Source: Thermococcus guaymasensis DSM 11113
GTDB lineage: Archaea > Methanobacteriota_B > Thermococci > Thermococcales > Thermococcaceae
Assembly: GCF_000816105.1 (NCBI RefSeq)
Contig: NZ_CP007140.1
Location: 1,576,388 to 1,640,387 of the forward strand
Direction: 5' to 3'
Length of the DNA stretch: 64,000 nucleotides
The first letter of the stretch is position 1; each line of letters opens with the position of its first letter. Below are positions 54,672 through 63,529 of this stretch, in pieces. The position numbers and the translations under genes are program-made. A model generated the notes under the pieces. The model made no database searches. It was not told the origin of the DNA and saw nothing but the letters and a program-made list of their open reading frames with translations.

Positions 54672-55307
54672 ATGAGGGCAAAGCGCGTCATAACCATTCA
54701 CGTGCGCGATGACAGGGAAAAGGAGGAGTTTATGAAGGAGCTCCAGCGGCTTTCCCTGCCCGCTTTCATCTACGTCCACGGTAAGCTTGACTCCATAAAG
54801 GTGAACGTCCAGGGCACAAAGGACGAGATAAGGGAGGCGATAGCCAAGATCAGGGCTATACACAACAGGGTTAGGGCAAAACTTTATCCAGACAGGCGCG
54901 GTCTCTACCACTACTCTCCAGACGACATATTCCGCGAAGCGGGAACGAGCGTTTCCCTCCCCGTTATCGTGAAAACCATTGAGTTGATCGGTGAAAGGGT
55001 TGAACTCGACGAGGCGAGGGGAGAGATCATTACATCCCTTCCCTGGGAGGAGATGATTGAACTTGTGAAAAAACTCGGCAATGTACTGTCCGAGATCGCC
55101 CTTCAGACTACGAGACAGATCAGGGAGGTCGTTCTCCCCGTTTCGGTGGCGTTCGATATGGACCCCCAGGAAGTTCTGGAGCTTCTCGTTGATCTCGGCC
55201 TGGCCGAGTGGAAGGAGGATAAGTTTAAATACGAACTCATCAAGAACAAGGAGCAGGCTCTGAAAGAGGCATTAAAGCGTCTCAGGGGTGATGCTGATGA
55301 AGATTGA
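54672..55307 (+). CDS. DUF2067 family protein
   Basis: A 211-residue soluble archaeal protein matching DUF2067 by length, context and start ([20 protein letters not shown]). A ferredoxin-like first part ([20 protein letters not shown]) is followed by helices. It starts on the base after the csl4 stop and overlaps rpoL by 11 bases. The fixed position between an exosome and an RNA polymerase subunit hints at RNA-related function, which is inference. Confidence 0.82.
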   Translation: MRAKRVITIHVRDDREKEEFMKELQRLSLPAFIYVHGKLDSIKVNVQGTKDEIREAIAKIRAIHNRVRAKLYPDRRGLYHYSPDDIFREAGTSVSLPVIVKTIELIGERVELDEARGEIITSLPWEEMIELVKKLGNVLSEIALQTTRQIREVVLPVSVAFDMDPQEVLELLVDLGLAEWKEDKFKYELIKNKEQALKEALKRLRGDADED

Positions 55308-55584
55308 GGTCATCAAGAGGGAAGGGAACACCTTTGAGTTCTATCTTGAAGGGGAAGACCACACGTTTGCCAATCTCCTCGTTGAGACCCTCCACGAGGA
55401 CAAGCACGTCAAGTTCGCCGCTTACACCATAGAGCACCCGATTCTTATGGCCAGAAAGCCGCGCTTCAAAGTCGTGACCGACGGAAAGGAGAGCCCGGAG
55501 GAGGCACTTGAAAAGGCCGCCCAGAGGATCTTCGACAGGGCAAGGGCCGTTCTTGAGGCGTGGAAATCTGTAATTGAAGGGTGA
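55297..55584 (+). CDS. rpoL: DNA-directed RNA polymerase subunit L
   Basis: Homologue of eukaryotic Rpb11/AC19, which pairs with subunit D in polymerase assembly. The 95 residues ([20 protein letters not shown]) carry the hallmark [17 protein letters not shown] at 55297 has an AGGGGTGAT site ahead and overlaps the DUF2067 gene; the frame also opens at 55288. Confidence 0.95.
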   Translation: MKIEVIKREGNTFEFYLEGEDHTFANLLVETLHEDKHVKFAAYTIEHPILMARKPRFKVVTDGKESPEEALEKAAQRIFDRARAVLEAWKSVIEG

Positions 55585-55651
55585 TATGTTTTACTAAATC
55601 CCTGCCGAAATTCTTTTAAGGTCTTTTTAATATTCCTTCTGGGGGTTGCTA

Positions 55652-57022
55652 ATGAGAGGGAATACCTGGAAAAAAATACGCAGTAGCTTTTTCAGAAGCT
55701 TTTCCAAAAAGAGTGTTCAAGCTTTAGCTGTTCTAATCCTGCTCGGTCTTGGAATCAGGCTTTACTTGGCTCCCAACTCAACGGGGAGCGACATTCCCCA
55801 GTTTTATGGATTCGCGGGCACTATGCTGAAACACCCTCTAGACTTTTACTCCTATGCCACCGGTGAAATGTGGAAAAGTGAGGGCTGGCCCTACGGCTGG
55901 CCTTACGTCTACGGTCCCGTTCTAGCATATCTTCTAGCCCTGGTGAGACTCTTGGTTGGAGGCGATGTAAAGTTTTACTGGGACTCGACAGGTTACCACG
56001 TCTTCGCTTCAAGGTCATGGATTATGGGGGTTAAGGCTCTCTTCATCTTGGCCGACGTCGGAATAGCCGTGATGATATACAAGCTGACTAAGAGAAGATC
56101 CGAGTGGGGAGCAGTTCTCCTGTCGGCCCTCTACATCTTCAACCCCATGGTGATCTACGTTTCCTCGATCTACGGCATGTTCGATGGCCTCGCACTGCTA
56201 CCTTTTCTAGTAGGGTTATACTTCATAGAAACTGGCAGAGAAGGGCCCGGTTATGCGCTGGTGGGCTTCAGCCTGGCGGTCAAACACACGCTTCTGTTTC
56301 CGGCCCTCATAGTCCTTTGGGATCTCCTCCTGAAGGGCTGGAAAAATCTCCACAGTATTAAACGGCCCCTTGCGGCCTTCTTCAGCGGTGCGCTCCTCCC
56401 GTTTGCACCTTTCTTGCTTCATCCTTCATCGCTCCTCAACCTGCCTGATCTTCTTGAGGGGATGAAGCCCGGCTACACGTATCCCATAGCCTACAACCTG
56501 AACGGAGTAGTAGCGCTCTTGACGTTCATCCACGACAAAACTGGTTTGGACACAATGTTCTACATGGAGCACTGGGAAATTTTTGCCCTCCTTTGTCTCG
56601 TAGGGGTTCTCTTCATCCATTCGAGATTGAAAAATTTAAGGATCAGCATTGCCCTTGCCTATGCTGTCTTTCTTCTGACGTACTGGAGAGTCAATACCCA
56701 GTACATCCTTCCCCTTGTTGGCCTAACCCTAATTGCCCTCCCCGAGCTCGACTGGCCCTCACGTGTCGTTGCATTCTTACCGCTGGTTCCCTCTTCCCTC
56801 TGGCCAATAATGTTCCCGACGAGCTTCTGGTTCCATGTTCACATCGAGAACCCAAACGAGCACATGATCTACCTGATAGACAGGCTTACACTCATGATAT
56901 TTGAGACGGGGCCATTCATAGTGCTCTCCGTGCTCTTCACGCTTTCTCTCTTTGCATATTTGGTCTGGATGCTCAGGGTTGCCTTTGAGAGGGGTGGTTA
57001 CTGTGATAACCTACCGGCGTGA
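55652..57022 (+). CDS. GT-C type membrane glycosyltransferase (mannosyltransferase-like)
   Basis: A 456-residue membrane protein with about ten helices. The first loop carries acidic residues typical of GT-C enzymes (APNSTGSDIPQFYGFAGT). A Trp/Tyr/Gly-rich loop (SEGWPYGWPYVYGP) and a long loop with NPMVIYVSSIYGMFDGLALL follow. GT-C enzymes use lipid-linked sugars to build glycans at the outer face. The sugar and acceptor are unknown. ATG at 55652 follows GGGGGTTGCTA. It overlaps the RNase III-like gene by 20 bases. Confidence 0.8.
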   Translation: MRGNTWKKIRSSFFRSFSKKSVQALAVLILLGLGIRLYLAPNSTGSDIPQFYGFAGTMLKHPLDFYSYATGEMWKSEGWPYGWPYVYGPVLAYLLALVRLLVGGDVKFYWDSTGYHVFASRSWIMGVKALFILADVGIAVMIYKLTKRRSEWGAVLLSALYIFNPMVIYVSSIYGMFDGLALLPFLVGLYFIETGREGPGYALVGFSLAVKHTLLFPALIVLWDLLLKGWKNLHSIKRPLAAFFSGALLPFAPFLLHPSSLLNLPDLLEGMKPGYTYPIAYNLNGVVALLTFIHDKTGLDTMFYMEHWEIFALLCLVGVLFIHSRLKNLRISIALAYAVFLLTYWRVNTQYILPLVGLTLIALPELDWPSRVVAFLPLVPSSLWPIMFPTSFWFHVHIENPNEHMIYLIDRLTLMIFETGPFIVLSVLFTLSLFAYLVWMLRVAFERGGYCDNLPA

Positions 57023-57392
57023 TTTCAAGGACAAAGGCCTTTCAACCCTCGGCGATTCCCTCATCAACTTCATCTACTCCCTCGCACTGAGTGAGTTTAC
57101 GGGCCGGCCAACGGGGGGAAGGGTTCCGAACTCATCACTGGCCATCGCGATAGAACGGGCGAAGCTGAGGCACCTCGTCCCGCCGAGGACGGACAAACAC
57201 GGGAGAGGCGACATAGCGGAGGCGATAATAGCGTACGCATGGCTGGAGGGAGCGTTCACGATAGAGGAAGCCGTTGAAGTGCTCAGAGCAAACTTCACCG
57301 AGGACGTCCTTCACCCGTACAGGAGCAAAGAGGCCCTTGGTATGGCCCTCGGGGAACTGCTAAGGTTCATCGGGGAGAGACTGTCCCTTTAA
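57003..57392 (+). CDS. RNase III-like domain protein
   Basis: A 129-residue protein, start GTG at 57003 with GGTGGT upstream. The segment STLGDSLINFIYSLALSEF matches the RNase III signature helix (LGDxxL), and the acidic GDIAEAIIAYAW stands where a second catalytic acidic cluster is found. It lacks a dsRNA-binding domain, like bacterial Mini-III. Predicted to process structured RNA, but not shown. It overlaps the preceding gene by 20 bases and the convergent ASCH gene by 4. Confidence 0.82.
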   Translation: MITYRRDFKDKGLSTLGDSLINFIYSLALSEFTGRPTGGRVPNSSLAIAIERAKLRHLVPPRTDKHGRGDIAEAIIAYAWLEGAFTIEEAVEVLRANFTEDVLHPYRSKEALGMALGELLRFIGERLSL

Positions 57393-57958
57393 ACTTTCGG
57401 CCCCATGATTCCCTTCTTTTTCAGCTCCTCGTAGGCCCTTCTCAGCGCTTCCCTTATCAGGTAGCGCTTATTCAGACCGCCAAGTCTGTAGGCCGCTTTC
57501 CTCAGGCTTCCGGTCTTGAGGAAGAGCTCTATCAGTTTCCTGTCCTCCTCGGGCAAGTCGAGGTACTTCAAAGCATTCTCGGCTATCTCCACCGGTAGGT
57601 TGCCCTCATAGGCGTAGTCGGAGCTCATCACGGGTTTGTCAAACTTCTCCACGAGGCGGAAGACTATGACGTGGGCCTTCGAGTCGTCGTTTACGTACTT
57701 GTAGTGCTCTTTCAGGGCTTTAATCAGCTCCTCTCTGCTTGAAAAGCCGTCGAGGAAGGCATCTTCATCGGTGAGCTCCTTCACGGTCTTGGTCTCGACC
57801 CTCTCTATTACCGCCTTTCCCAGGGCGTAGCCGCCGGCGTGGATTAGAACGGTATCGCCTTTCCTGAGGTTGGGCCTTCTGCCGAGCCTTACCGTCGCCC
57901 TCTTCTTCCCCCTCAGTATCGCCTCCGCGTATCTTCCGTCGAATTCGAGGTGCTTCAT
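57389..57958 (-). CDS. ASCH (PUA-like) domain protein with C-terminal helical region
   Basis: A 189-residue protein. The ASCH fold spans about 1-105 ([47 protein letters not shown]), with the family's G-KK-T-R pattern for nucleic-acid or nucleotide binding. The C-terminal 80 residues form helices with an HTH-like stretch ([23 protein letters not shown]). It is the second of two overlapping ASCH genes. RNA binding is likely from the family; no target is known. Confidence 0.8.
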   Translation of the reverse strand: MKHLEFDGRYAEAILRGKKRATVRLGRRPNLRKGDTVLIHAGGYALGKAVIERVETKTVKELTDEDAFLDGFSSREELIKALKEHYKYVNDDSKAHVIVFRLVEKFDKPVMSSDYAYEGNLPVEIAENALKYLDLPEEDRKLIELFLKTGSLRKAAYRLGGLNKRYLIREALRRAYEELKKKGIMGPKV

Positions 57959-58293
57959 CTCCCCTCACCGATGAGCCTGAACTTTATGGCTATCACGCCG
58001 TAGCGGTTCTCCTTCCACTTGGGGTAGAGGTTGTGGAACCTCTTAACGGCCCTCTCGAAGCTCGGCTCGTCCGGGAAGATTTTCTTTATCGGCTCCTGCC
58101 GGAGAACCTGGCGGAAGGTCTCGTAGCGCTTGACCTCCGTAACCACTGCCGGAACCGAGTCGTTGAAGATTATCTTGTCCCCGGGCTGGATTTTCCTGAG
58201 CTGTGGGTAAGCGACGCGAACCTCTATTCTCTTCTCACCCGACTTTATGAAGTCGAGGTACTCGTCGCGAACGAACAGTCTGTAAACCCTCAT
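57955..58293 (-). CDS. ASCH domain protein, single domain
   Basis: A 112-residue protein consisting of one ASCH domain: [42 protein letters not shown] and [13 protein letters not shown]. The open frame runs up to 58587, but the ATG at 58293 fits the family start and a TATA-like box (58324-58336); the upstream part reads antisense to a pilin gene. It overlaps the next ASCH gene by 4 bases, so the two are probably made together. Confidence 0.82.
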   Translation of the reverse strand: MRVYRLFVRDEYLDFIKSGEKRIEVRVAYPQLRKIQPGDKIIFNDSVPAVVTEVKRYETFRQVLRQEPIKKIFPDEPSFERAVKRFHNLYPKWKENRYGVIAIKFRLIGEGR

Positions 58294-58366
58294 TTTCGCT
58301 CCCGGAAAAAGTCTCGGGGAAACTTTTAAATCTAATGATCCCGAAAATAGGTTTGGAGGGAAAAAT

Positions 58367-58531
58367 ATGAGAAGGGCCCAAACTGCACTGGAATACCTGT
58401 TCATGCTTGCTGCCGCACTGATACTCGTGGCAATAGCTATCAGGACAGTTCTAGACACAACTAAACAGCTCCAGCAGACAGTCTCTGAGTACACAAAGGC
58501 CGTCCGCCGGAAGGTATTAGAGGATCTCTGA
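58367..58531 (+). CDS. Tiny class III signal peptide (pilin-like) protein, 54 aa
   Basis: Starts ATG at 58367 after GGAGGGAAAAAT. The 54-residue product begins [20 protein letters not shown], the pattern of an archaeal type IV pilin: short basic leader, then Q-x-A-L-E-Y-hydrophobic helix. The rest is a short charged helix ending KVLEDL. Cleavage is expected just before the Gln. It is 16 bases before a prepilin-peptidase-like gene. Its small size suggests a minor pilin or a regulator rather than a main fibre subunit. Confidence 0.88.
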   Translation: MRRAQTALEYLFMLAAALILVAIAIRTVLDTTKQLQQTVSEYTKAVRRKVLEDL

Positions 58532-58547
58532 TTCTGGAGGTAGGGAC

Positions 58548-59774
58548 ATGGACGTGGAGGTTCTTCTCGTCCTGTTAGTGGGTTCACTTGCCGGTGTTCT
58601 CACATCTTATACTGATCTTAAGACGGGTTTTATCTTTGACAACCACGTCTTTCCCCTCCTGGCCTTGGTCGAAAAGCTCAAAGGGCTCGAAGAGGAAGAC
58701 GATAACCTGCCCCTCAACCCGTTCCTTCTGAAGATACCCGTACCCGCTGTAGAAGTTGGCATACTCCTTTACCTCTACCTCGGCTTAAAGTCAGGGGACG
58801 TTATGCTGGCCCTCTCCGGGATAATCGGATTCCTCCTCGGCCTAGTCCTTGGTCTGGTTCTTTACTATGCTGGGGCCTGGGCCTCAGGTGACGCCCTCCT
58901 TCTCGCCGGCTTCTCGGCCCTCTTACCGTATCCCCTCCATTACGCCAGTGTTGTTGCTCCGTATGAGACAAAGTACCCCCTCTACCCCGTTGCGATCCTT
59001 TTCAACAGTGTCCTTGCCATATTCCCCTTCCTGTTCCTCTACGCCCTGGGAGTGCTGATCGTCCGGAAAAAGACCGAGAGGCTCAAGCAGGTACTTTTTG
59101 AGAAGGCCAACCTCTCAGTTGAAGTCGCTCTCTGGCTCGTTGCGGGGATAGCGGTTTCAATAGCCCTCCAGAATGCGGGAATAGCTCTTCCCTCTGTCGT
59201 AAGGTACCTACTGACGATAGTCCTCATAGCCGTCTTTGGAAAGTACAGGAGGGCCGGCGATGTGATAGGGCTGGTTTCTTTCGCTTACCTCGTCTATCTC
59301 CTACGGACGGATGCAGTTTACAGCTTCATCAAGCTGGCCATCGTCCTGTACCTGTTCAAGGTGTTCTTCTCTGTTGTTAAAGTTCTTCGTGAAGAAGCCC
59401 TCGTTGAAGAAGTTACCGTCGATGAACTCAGAGAGTGGGACATTCTCGGAGAAACGATTTACATTGAGGACGGTGAGGTCAAAAGAGACCGTTCGGGCTT
59501 TTTTGAGCTGCTCGTGAGGGCCATTAGGGAGGGAGATCTAAGCGTGCTCACATCCCCGGTGAGGGGTGAAGTGATCGCGTCCCCTACGGCCGAGGGGCTG
59601 TCCAGGGAGCAGATTGAAAGGCTGAAGGGACTCGTTGATGAAGGAAAGATCGAGAACAGGTTCCTCAGGAAAAAGGCCATGCCCTTCGCACCGAGTATCT
59701 TCATCGGCTTCCTCATTGCCTTCTTCTGGGGCGATATATTCTGGTGGCTGGTACTTAAAACCGCTGGACTTTGA
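58548..59774 (+). CDS. Prepilin/preflagellin peptidase, A24 family, with extended C-terminus
   Basis: Membrane aspartic peptidase of 408 residues that should cut class III leaders. The catalytic aspartates are Asp23 in YTDLKTGFI and Asp115 in ASGDALLL. About eight helices span 1-265. A soluble segment (about 275-385, [19 protein letters not shown]... [18 protein letters not shown]) and a last helix (about 385-402) are extra compared with FlaK-type enzymes of about 230 residues. The small pilin gene just upstream is the likely substrate. Confidence 0.88.
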   Translation: MDVEVLLVLLVGSLAGVLTSYTDLKTGFIFDNHVFPLLALVEKLKGLEEEDDNLPLNPFLLKIPVPAVEVGILLYLYLGLKSGDVMLALSGIIGFLLGLVLGLVLYYAGAWASGDALLLAGFSALLPYPLHYASVVAPYETKYPLYPVAILFNSVLAIFPFLFLYALGVLIVRKKTERLKQVLFEKANLSVEVALWLVAGIAVSIALQNAGIALPSVVRYLLTIVLIAVFGKYRRAGDVIGLVSFAYLVYLLRTDAVYSFIKLAIVLYLFKVFFSVVKVLREEALVEEVTVDELREWDILGETIYIEDGEVKRDRSGFFELLVRAIREGDLSVLTSPVRGEVIASPTAEGLSREQIERLKGLVDEGKIENRFLRKKAMPFAPSIFIGFLIAFFWGDIFWWLVLKTAGL

Positions 59775-59830
59775 GGGTCAGGGAAGGGCGTGATCGTCAC
59801 AGCTCGGCAAAGCAAAAGGTCATCATCCCC
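59773..59830 (-). ncRNA. C/D box guide sRNA
   Basis: On the minus strand: terminal GGGG, box C AUGAUGA (59820-59826), a 12-base guide CCUUUUGCUUUG (59808-59819), box D' CCGA (59804-59807), spacer GCUG, box C' UGACGA (59794-59799), a 12-base guide UCACGCCCUUCC (59782-59793), box D CUGA (59778-59781), then CCC pairing with the 5' GGG. Both guides being exactly 12 bases and the total of about 58 are those of archaeal 2'-O-methylation guides. D' and C' each differ from consensus by one base. The 3' end overlaps the peptidase stop codon region on the other strand. Confidence 0.78.
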
Positions 59831-59890
59831 TGTAGGCCCGACCGGAACCCCCGCATCACTCCTCAGCGGAGAGGGCGGGCAGCCGGGCCC
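59828..59890 (-). ncRNA. H/ACA box guide sRNA
   Basis: A 63-nt RNA numbered from 59890. Lower stem 1-7 (GGGCCCG) pairs with 51-57 (CGGGCCU), followed at once by ACA (58-60). The upper stem 20-25 (CUCCGC) pairs with 37-42 (GCGGGG) and ends in a k-loop: U26/U36, then tandem G27-A35 and A28-G34, the L7Ae site. The upper stem base is 14-15 nt from ACA, as the rule for pseudouridine guides requires. Pocket strands are about 8-19 and 43-50. A TATA box lies about 25 bp upstream of base 1. Confidence 0.85.
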
Positions 59891-59910
59891 GGGGAAAGTT
59901 AGGCCGGAAC

Positions 59911-59920
59911 CTTAAAAACC
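59911..59920 (-). promoter_or_regulatory. TATA box for the guide-RNA locus
   Basis: On the minus strand GGTTTTTAAG, centred near 59915. The expected start about 25 bases downstream falls at 59890, exactly the first base of the H/ACA lower stem. It lies between the phosphatase stop and the RNA genes. Confidence 0.65.
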
Positions 59921-60553
59921 TCACCCCTCCCCAAGCAGACCCTCAATTATCTCCTTGACTTCGTGGAGGCTCTCAACGACATGGTCGCCCTCAACGCCCT
60001 CATGGGGGTTTATCGCTATGCTAACGTCAGCCTCTCGGAACATCGGTATGTCGTTGTAGCCGTCCCCAACCGCAACCGTGAGTTCTGGTTTAAGCTCTTC
60101 CTTGAGTCTGCGGAGAATCGTTCCCTTTCCCTCGAAGTCCACGTGTGGTATCACTTTCCCCGTTATTCTCCCCTCTTCATCAAATTCAAGCTCGTTGGCG
60201 AAAACGTAGTCCGCTCCAAGCTCCCCTCCAACTTTTCTGGCCAGACACATCAGTCCACTGCTCAGGATCGCTATCTTGAAGTTCCTCTCCTTCAGGAACT
60301 GGAAGAGCTCAAAGGCCCCGTCCATGTACTCAACGCTCTCCACCCATTCCATTATCTCCTCCCGCCTGCGCCCCCGCCAGAGGGAAGCGTCGAGGTCTGC
60401 CCACGTGGGGTAGTCTATCTCACCCCGAAAGAACATCTCGGCGTATTCCTTGCCCTTTTCCCACGTCCCAAAGCGCTTGTGGAGCTCCACCCATCCTGAG
60501 ACTGATTTCACGAGCGTCCCCTCTAGGTCAAAAGCTATCAACCTGACGGGCAT
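59921..60553 (-). CDS. HAD-family phosphatase, phosphoserine-phosphatase-like
   Basis: A 210-residue HAD hydrolase. Motif I is FDLEGTLV (8-15, nucleophile Asp9 and Glu11), motif II ILSSGLM, the Lys of motif III is around GKGTI, and motif IV VGDGYNDIPMF. The order and C1-type cap match SerB. The second acidic residue of motif I is Glu instead of the usual Asp, which occurs in some archaeal members. Substrate is phosphoserine or a similar small phosphate ester. ATG at 60553 follows GGGGGTGAG. Confidence 0.88.
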   Translation of the reverse strand: MPVRLIAFDLEGTLVKSVSGWVELHKRFGTWEKGKEYAEMFFRGEIDYPTWADLDASLWRGRRREEIMEWVESVEYMDGAFELFQFLKERNFKIAILSSGLMCLARKVGGELGADYVFANELEFDEEGRITGKVIPHVDFEGKGTILRRLKEELKPELTVAVGDGYNDIPMFREADVSIAINPHEGVEGDHVVESLHEVKEIIEGLLGEG

Positions 60554-60649
60554 TCTCTCACCCCCTAACCAGTTGAGGTTTGGTGTTATAAATCGAGCGG
60601 AGCTTAAGCTTAAATACGTGGAGTGCGTATCTCAAACCGGTGACGTGAA

Positions 60650-61363
60650 TTGTACGTGGGTGAGATCCTTAAGAGCCTTGACCGCGTTCCCTCGGGAGTC
60701 CCGGGCCTTGACGACATAATAGGAGGGGGCTTTCTGCCCGGCAGGGTTTACCTGATAACAGGCCCCCCCGGAAGCGGAAAGACCACGATGGGGGTTCAGT
60801 TTCTGGTCGAGGGTGCAAGAAACGGCGAGAAGGGTGTTTTCGTGTCCCTCGTTGAGGATCCGAGGATAATCCTTCAGGATATGCTGAGGTACAACTTCGG
60901 CTTACTTGGCTACGTCAAATCAAAGACCATAACTTTTCATGACCTCGGCAGGATCCTCCTCAGGGCCGAGTACCGCCTAACCTGGAACGAGCTCTTCAAC
61001 AGCATCCTCCAGATAATAAACGAAGAAGGAGTAAAACGGGCCGTTGTAGATTCCTTCACATCAATGGAACACCTGGTCAAGGATCCCGAGAACAAGCGCT
61101 GGGCACTTGGGAGATTCATTAGGGCCCTCCAAGAGCTTGAGACGACCACGCTAATAACCTCAGAAATGCTCCAAGGTGATGCCTACACTGACGAGCACTA
61201 TCTTGTGGACGGTGTTCTTGTAATTCACCACTTCATGCGCAACTATCAGATGGTTAGGGCCCTTCAGGTGCTGAAGATGAGGGGTGTTCCCCATGACAGC
61301 AATCTTAAGAGGATACGCTTCACGGATGAAGGTATTCGGGTCTATAACGAGGCGCCTTTCTGA
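60650..61363 (+). CDS. Single-domain KaiC-like ATPase
   Basis: A 237-residue RecA-family ATPase with the KaiC hallmark RVPSGVPGLDDIIGGGFLPG (12-31), Walker A GPPGSGKTT (38-46) and Walker B-like KRAVVDSFTSM. KaiC-like single-domain proteins of archaea often work in signalling, but targets are mostly unknown. Start TTG at 60650 with a CGGTGACGTG site. TATA-like CTTAAGCTTAAATA lies upstream (60603-60616). It heads a KaiC-unknown-peptidase run with gaps of 9 and 3 bases. Confidence 0.88.
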   Translation: MYVGEILKSLDRVPSGVPGLDDIIGGGFLPGRVYLITGPPGSGKTTMGVQFLVEGARNGEKGVFVSLVEDPRIILQDMLRYNFGLLGYVKSKTITFHDLGRILLRAEYRLTWNELFNSILQIINEEGVKRAVVDSFTSMEHLVKDPENKRWALGRFIRALQELETTTLITSEMLQGDAYTDEHYLVDGVLVIHHFMRNYQMVRALQVLKMRGVPHDSNLKRIRFTDEGIRVYNEAPF

Positions 61364-61372
61364 GGTGGTACC

Positions 61373-61828
61373 ATGGGGAAGAGCGAAAACAGCGGGAAGG
61401 CCGAGATAAAGAAGCTCCTGCAGGAGGCCTACGAGTTCGGCTATTTCATCGGTTACAGGGGCCACAGCGAGTGGATATCATGGGTTAGAGAGAGAAGGGA
61501 GGAGATCTACAAAAAGGCCGAGGAGCTGGGCGTCTATAAGCTTGTTAAAAGTGCGTATAACCGCGGCAAGACCGAGGGCTCCAAAAAGAGACAGGAGGAA
61601 ATCAACCTCGGTCTGATAGAGAAGGGCCGGCTCACCGAAGAAGTCGAAACCAAGCCTCAGGTGGAGTTAAGAGAGGAGGTCGGTGAGGAAACCACAGAGG
61701 GCAGAGAAAGGTTTGAAGTCGAGTTTGCCCGGTTCCTTCAGACCACAAAGCTTATCCTTCCCCCCGAGTTTTTAGACACCCTTAAGCACCTGGAAATTCC
61801 AAAGATGTTAAAACTTAGGGAGGAATGA
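61373..61828 (+). CDS. Charged helical protein of unknown function (151 aa)
   Basis: A soluble, very charged protein beginning MGKSENSGKAEIKKLLQEAY. It has an aromatic- and glycine-rich segment (EFGYFIGYRGHSEWISWVRE) and a Glu-rich middle (about 85-115), and ends HLEIPKMLKLREE. No family is recognised. It starts nine bases after the KaiC-like gene and ends three bases before the M28 peptidase gene, so it probably belongs to their unit and may be a partner of the ATPase. Confidence 0.75.
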   Translation: MGKSENSGKAEIKKLLQEAYEFGYFIGYRGHSEWISWVRERREEIYKKAEELGVYKLVKSAYNRGKTEGSKKRQEEINLGLIEKGRLTEEVETKPQVELREEVGEETTEGRERFEVEFARFLQTTKLILPPEFLDTLKHLEIPKMLKLREE

Positions 61829-61831
61829 GGC

Positions 61832-63529
61832 ATGGCGCTGCAGCTATTTCTCCGTGAATCTGAAGTTTTAAGCTCCGAGCGTATTCTCCAGGATATCGTT
61901 GCGATAAGCCAGTTTCACAGGATACAGGGTTCAAAAGAGCTTGTTGAGGCAGTTAATTACATAGAAGAGGAGCTTTCTGCCTGGGGAGTTTCAAGCAGGC
62001 TTATCCGCAAAAAATACGACGGTAGGAGCTGGTACCTCACCCTGAAGTCCCCTATAGCTTGGGATCTAGTTAGGGCTGAGATTGAAATCGGAGAACATCG
62101 GCTGGACTCATCGAGGACCCCACTTGTTGCAATGGCCCACAGTCCCTCCGGGGAGGGAGAAGGAGAGATCCTCCCAATACTCCGCGAGGAGGACTGGGAG
62201 AAGGCGGAGGGAAAGGTAGTCCTAGTTGGAGAGAAGTGGAGGAAAGCCTACAAGAAGGCCAACGAGAGCGGTGCAGTTGGGTTTATTGCATACAGAAAGG
62301 GAACGGGAAACGCCGTTCCATACATAGGCCTCTTCCTCTCCAAAGACGACCTCAGATGGGCCAAGATTCCGGCTCTTGCAGTTCCGGAAACGTGGGCAAA
62401 CGAAATCATAAGAAAACACCTCTCCAGGAAGTCCCCAAGGGCAAAGTTCGCCGTTGAGGTTGAGATAAAGGATAGGGAAACCCTTCCAATCCTCTATGCC
62501 AAGATTGGCGAGCCACCTTACATTCTCTTCACTGCTCACATCTGTCACCCCAAGCCTGGAGCCAACGACAACGCCTCCGGGAGCGCAATGCTGATGGAGC
62601 TCGCGAGGGTTCTGAACCGTCTTTGGGAGAGTTCCTTCCGCTTTGGCTTTGCATTCCTCTGGGTTCCCGAGTACTACGGCACGCAGGCGTTCATCGAAAA
62701 ACATGCGGAGATCGAGCAGTACTACGGTGTCATAAATCTCGATATGGTCGGGGGAAGTGCTGACCGTTCGGGTTCAACGCTCATGCTCGTGAGGACGCCC
62801 CTTTCAAACTTCTCTATGTTATCGGGGGTTCTTGAGGCCTCGCTCTCTCTGGCCAATATGGGTGCCAGGAAGAGCTTTTCTGGATCTCCCCTACCGGTGC
62901 TCCCACTCAAAGCGTCCTCTTATGAGATGGGGAGTGATCATGACGTCTTCAACTTCTTTGGCGTTCCCGCGGTAATGCCCATAACGTGGCCGGATCGCTT
63001 CTACCACTCCAGTGAAGACAGTCCGGAGAAGATAAGCAGGGAAACCCTTGAGATAGTAGAGAGAGGAGTCCTCTCAGCGGCGCTTTTCCTGGCCAAAGCT
63101 AAAGGAAAAGAACTCCAGCGTTTTGCCAGGGGCTACGCCATGAAGTACCTTGGAGAGCTTGCTATGGAAAGGACCACAGAAGAGGCGGAGAAGCTTGTGA
63201 TGGGCGGCCTTGCAAGGGACTCCGAGTTCCTTGGAATTGAGCTTGGTCACCGCTTCGAAAAGGAGCCCTGGCTTGAGTGGAAGGTTCGGGGCGGGATTTC
63301 CTCTGAGATCCTTAGAGAGAAGGATCCAGCACTGGCAGAGAAGTTTGAAGAACTTACCGCTGATAGGATGACAGCAACCCATCTCCATGAGCTCTTAATG
63401 CTTGGAGAAAAACTGTCTCAGGAAAGAGCCTATGGCGCATTGAGGGAGGAGTTTGGGAGCGTCGATGAAGAAAAGCTCAAAGAGCTCGTGGATATCCTGC
63501 TCAAAGCGGAGGTTATTGAAGGGGTTTAA
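61832..63529 (+). CDS. M28-type metallopeptidase (aminopeptidase-like, DUF4910 group)
   Basis: A 565-residue cytoplasmic protein without signal peptide. An N-terminal part and a PA-like insert (about 100-200, EGKVVLVGEKWRKAYKKANESGAVGFIAYR) are followed by the zinc peptidase domain. Candidate ligands are the His in TAHICHPKPG, the Asp in GANDNASG, Glu in WVPEYYGTQ, Asp in DMVGGS, and a late His in RFYHSSED. The last 130 residues are helical and look like an added domain. It resembles the DUF4910 aminopeptidases. Overlaps the convergent HTH gene by 4 bases. Confidence 0.85.
   Translation: MALQLFLRESEVLSSERILQDIVAISQFHRIQGSKELVEAVNYIEEELSAWGVSSRLIRKKYDGRSWYLTLKSPIAWDLVRAEIEIGEHRLDSSRTPLVAMAHSPSGEGEGEILPILREEDWEKAEGKVVLVGEKWRKAYKKANESGAVGFIAYRKGTGNAVPYIGLFLSKDDLRWAKIPALAVPETWANEIIRKHLSRKSPRAKFAVEVEIKDRETLPILYAKIGEPPYILFTAHICHPKPGANDNASGSAMLMELARVLNRLWESSFRFGFAFLWVPEYYGTQAFIEKHAEIEQYYGVINLDMVGGSADRSGSTLMLVRTPLSNFSMLSGVLEASLSLANMGARKSFSGSPLPVLPLKASSYEMGSDHDVFNFFGVPAVMPITWPDRFYHSSEDSPEKISRETLEIVERGVLSAALFLAKAKGKELQRFARGYAMKYLGELAMERTTEEAEKLVMGGLARDSEFLGIELGHRFEKEPWLEWKVRGGISSEILREKDPALAEKFEELTADRMTATHLHELLMLGEKLSQERAYGALREEFGSVDEEKLKELVDILLKAEVIEGV

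Noticed and set aside
57955-58587. Extension of the ASCH frame to 58587 on the minus strand
   Set aside because: The part beyond 58293 runs antisense over the small pilin gene and its promoter; the ATG at 58293 fits the ASCH family start.
59828-59890. GC-rich segment as a tRNA
   Set aside because: No anticodon or T-arm pattern; the fold and ACA box fit an H/ACA guide RNA.
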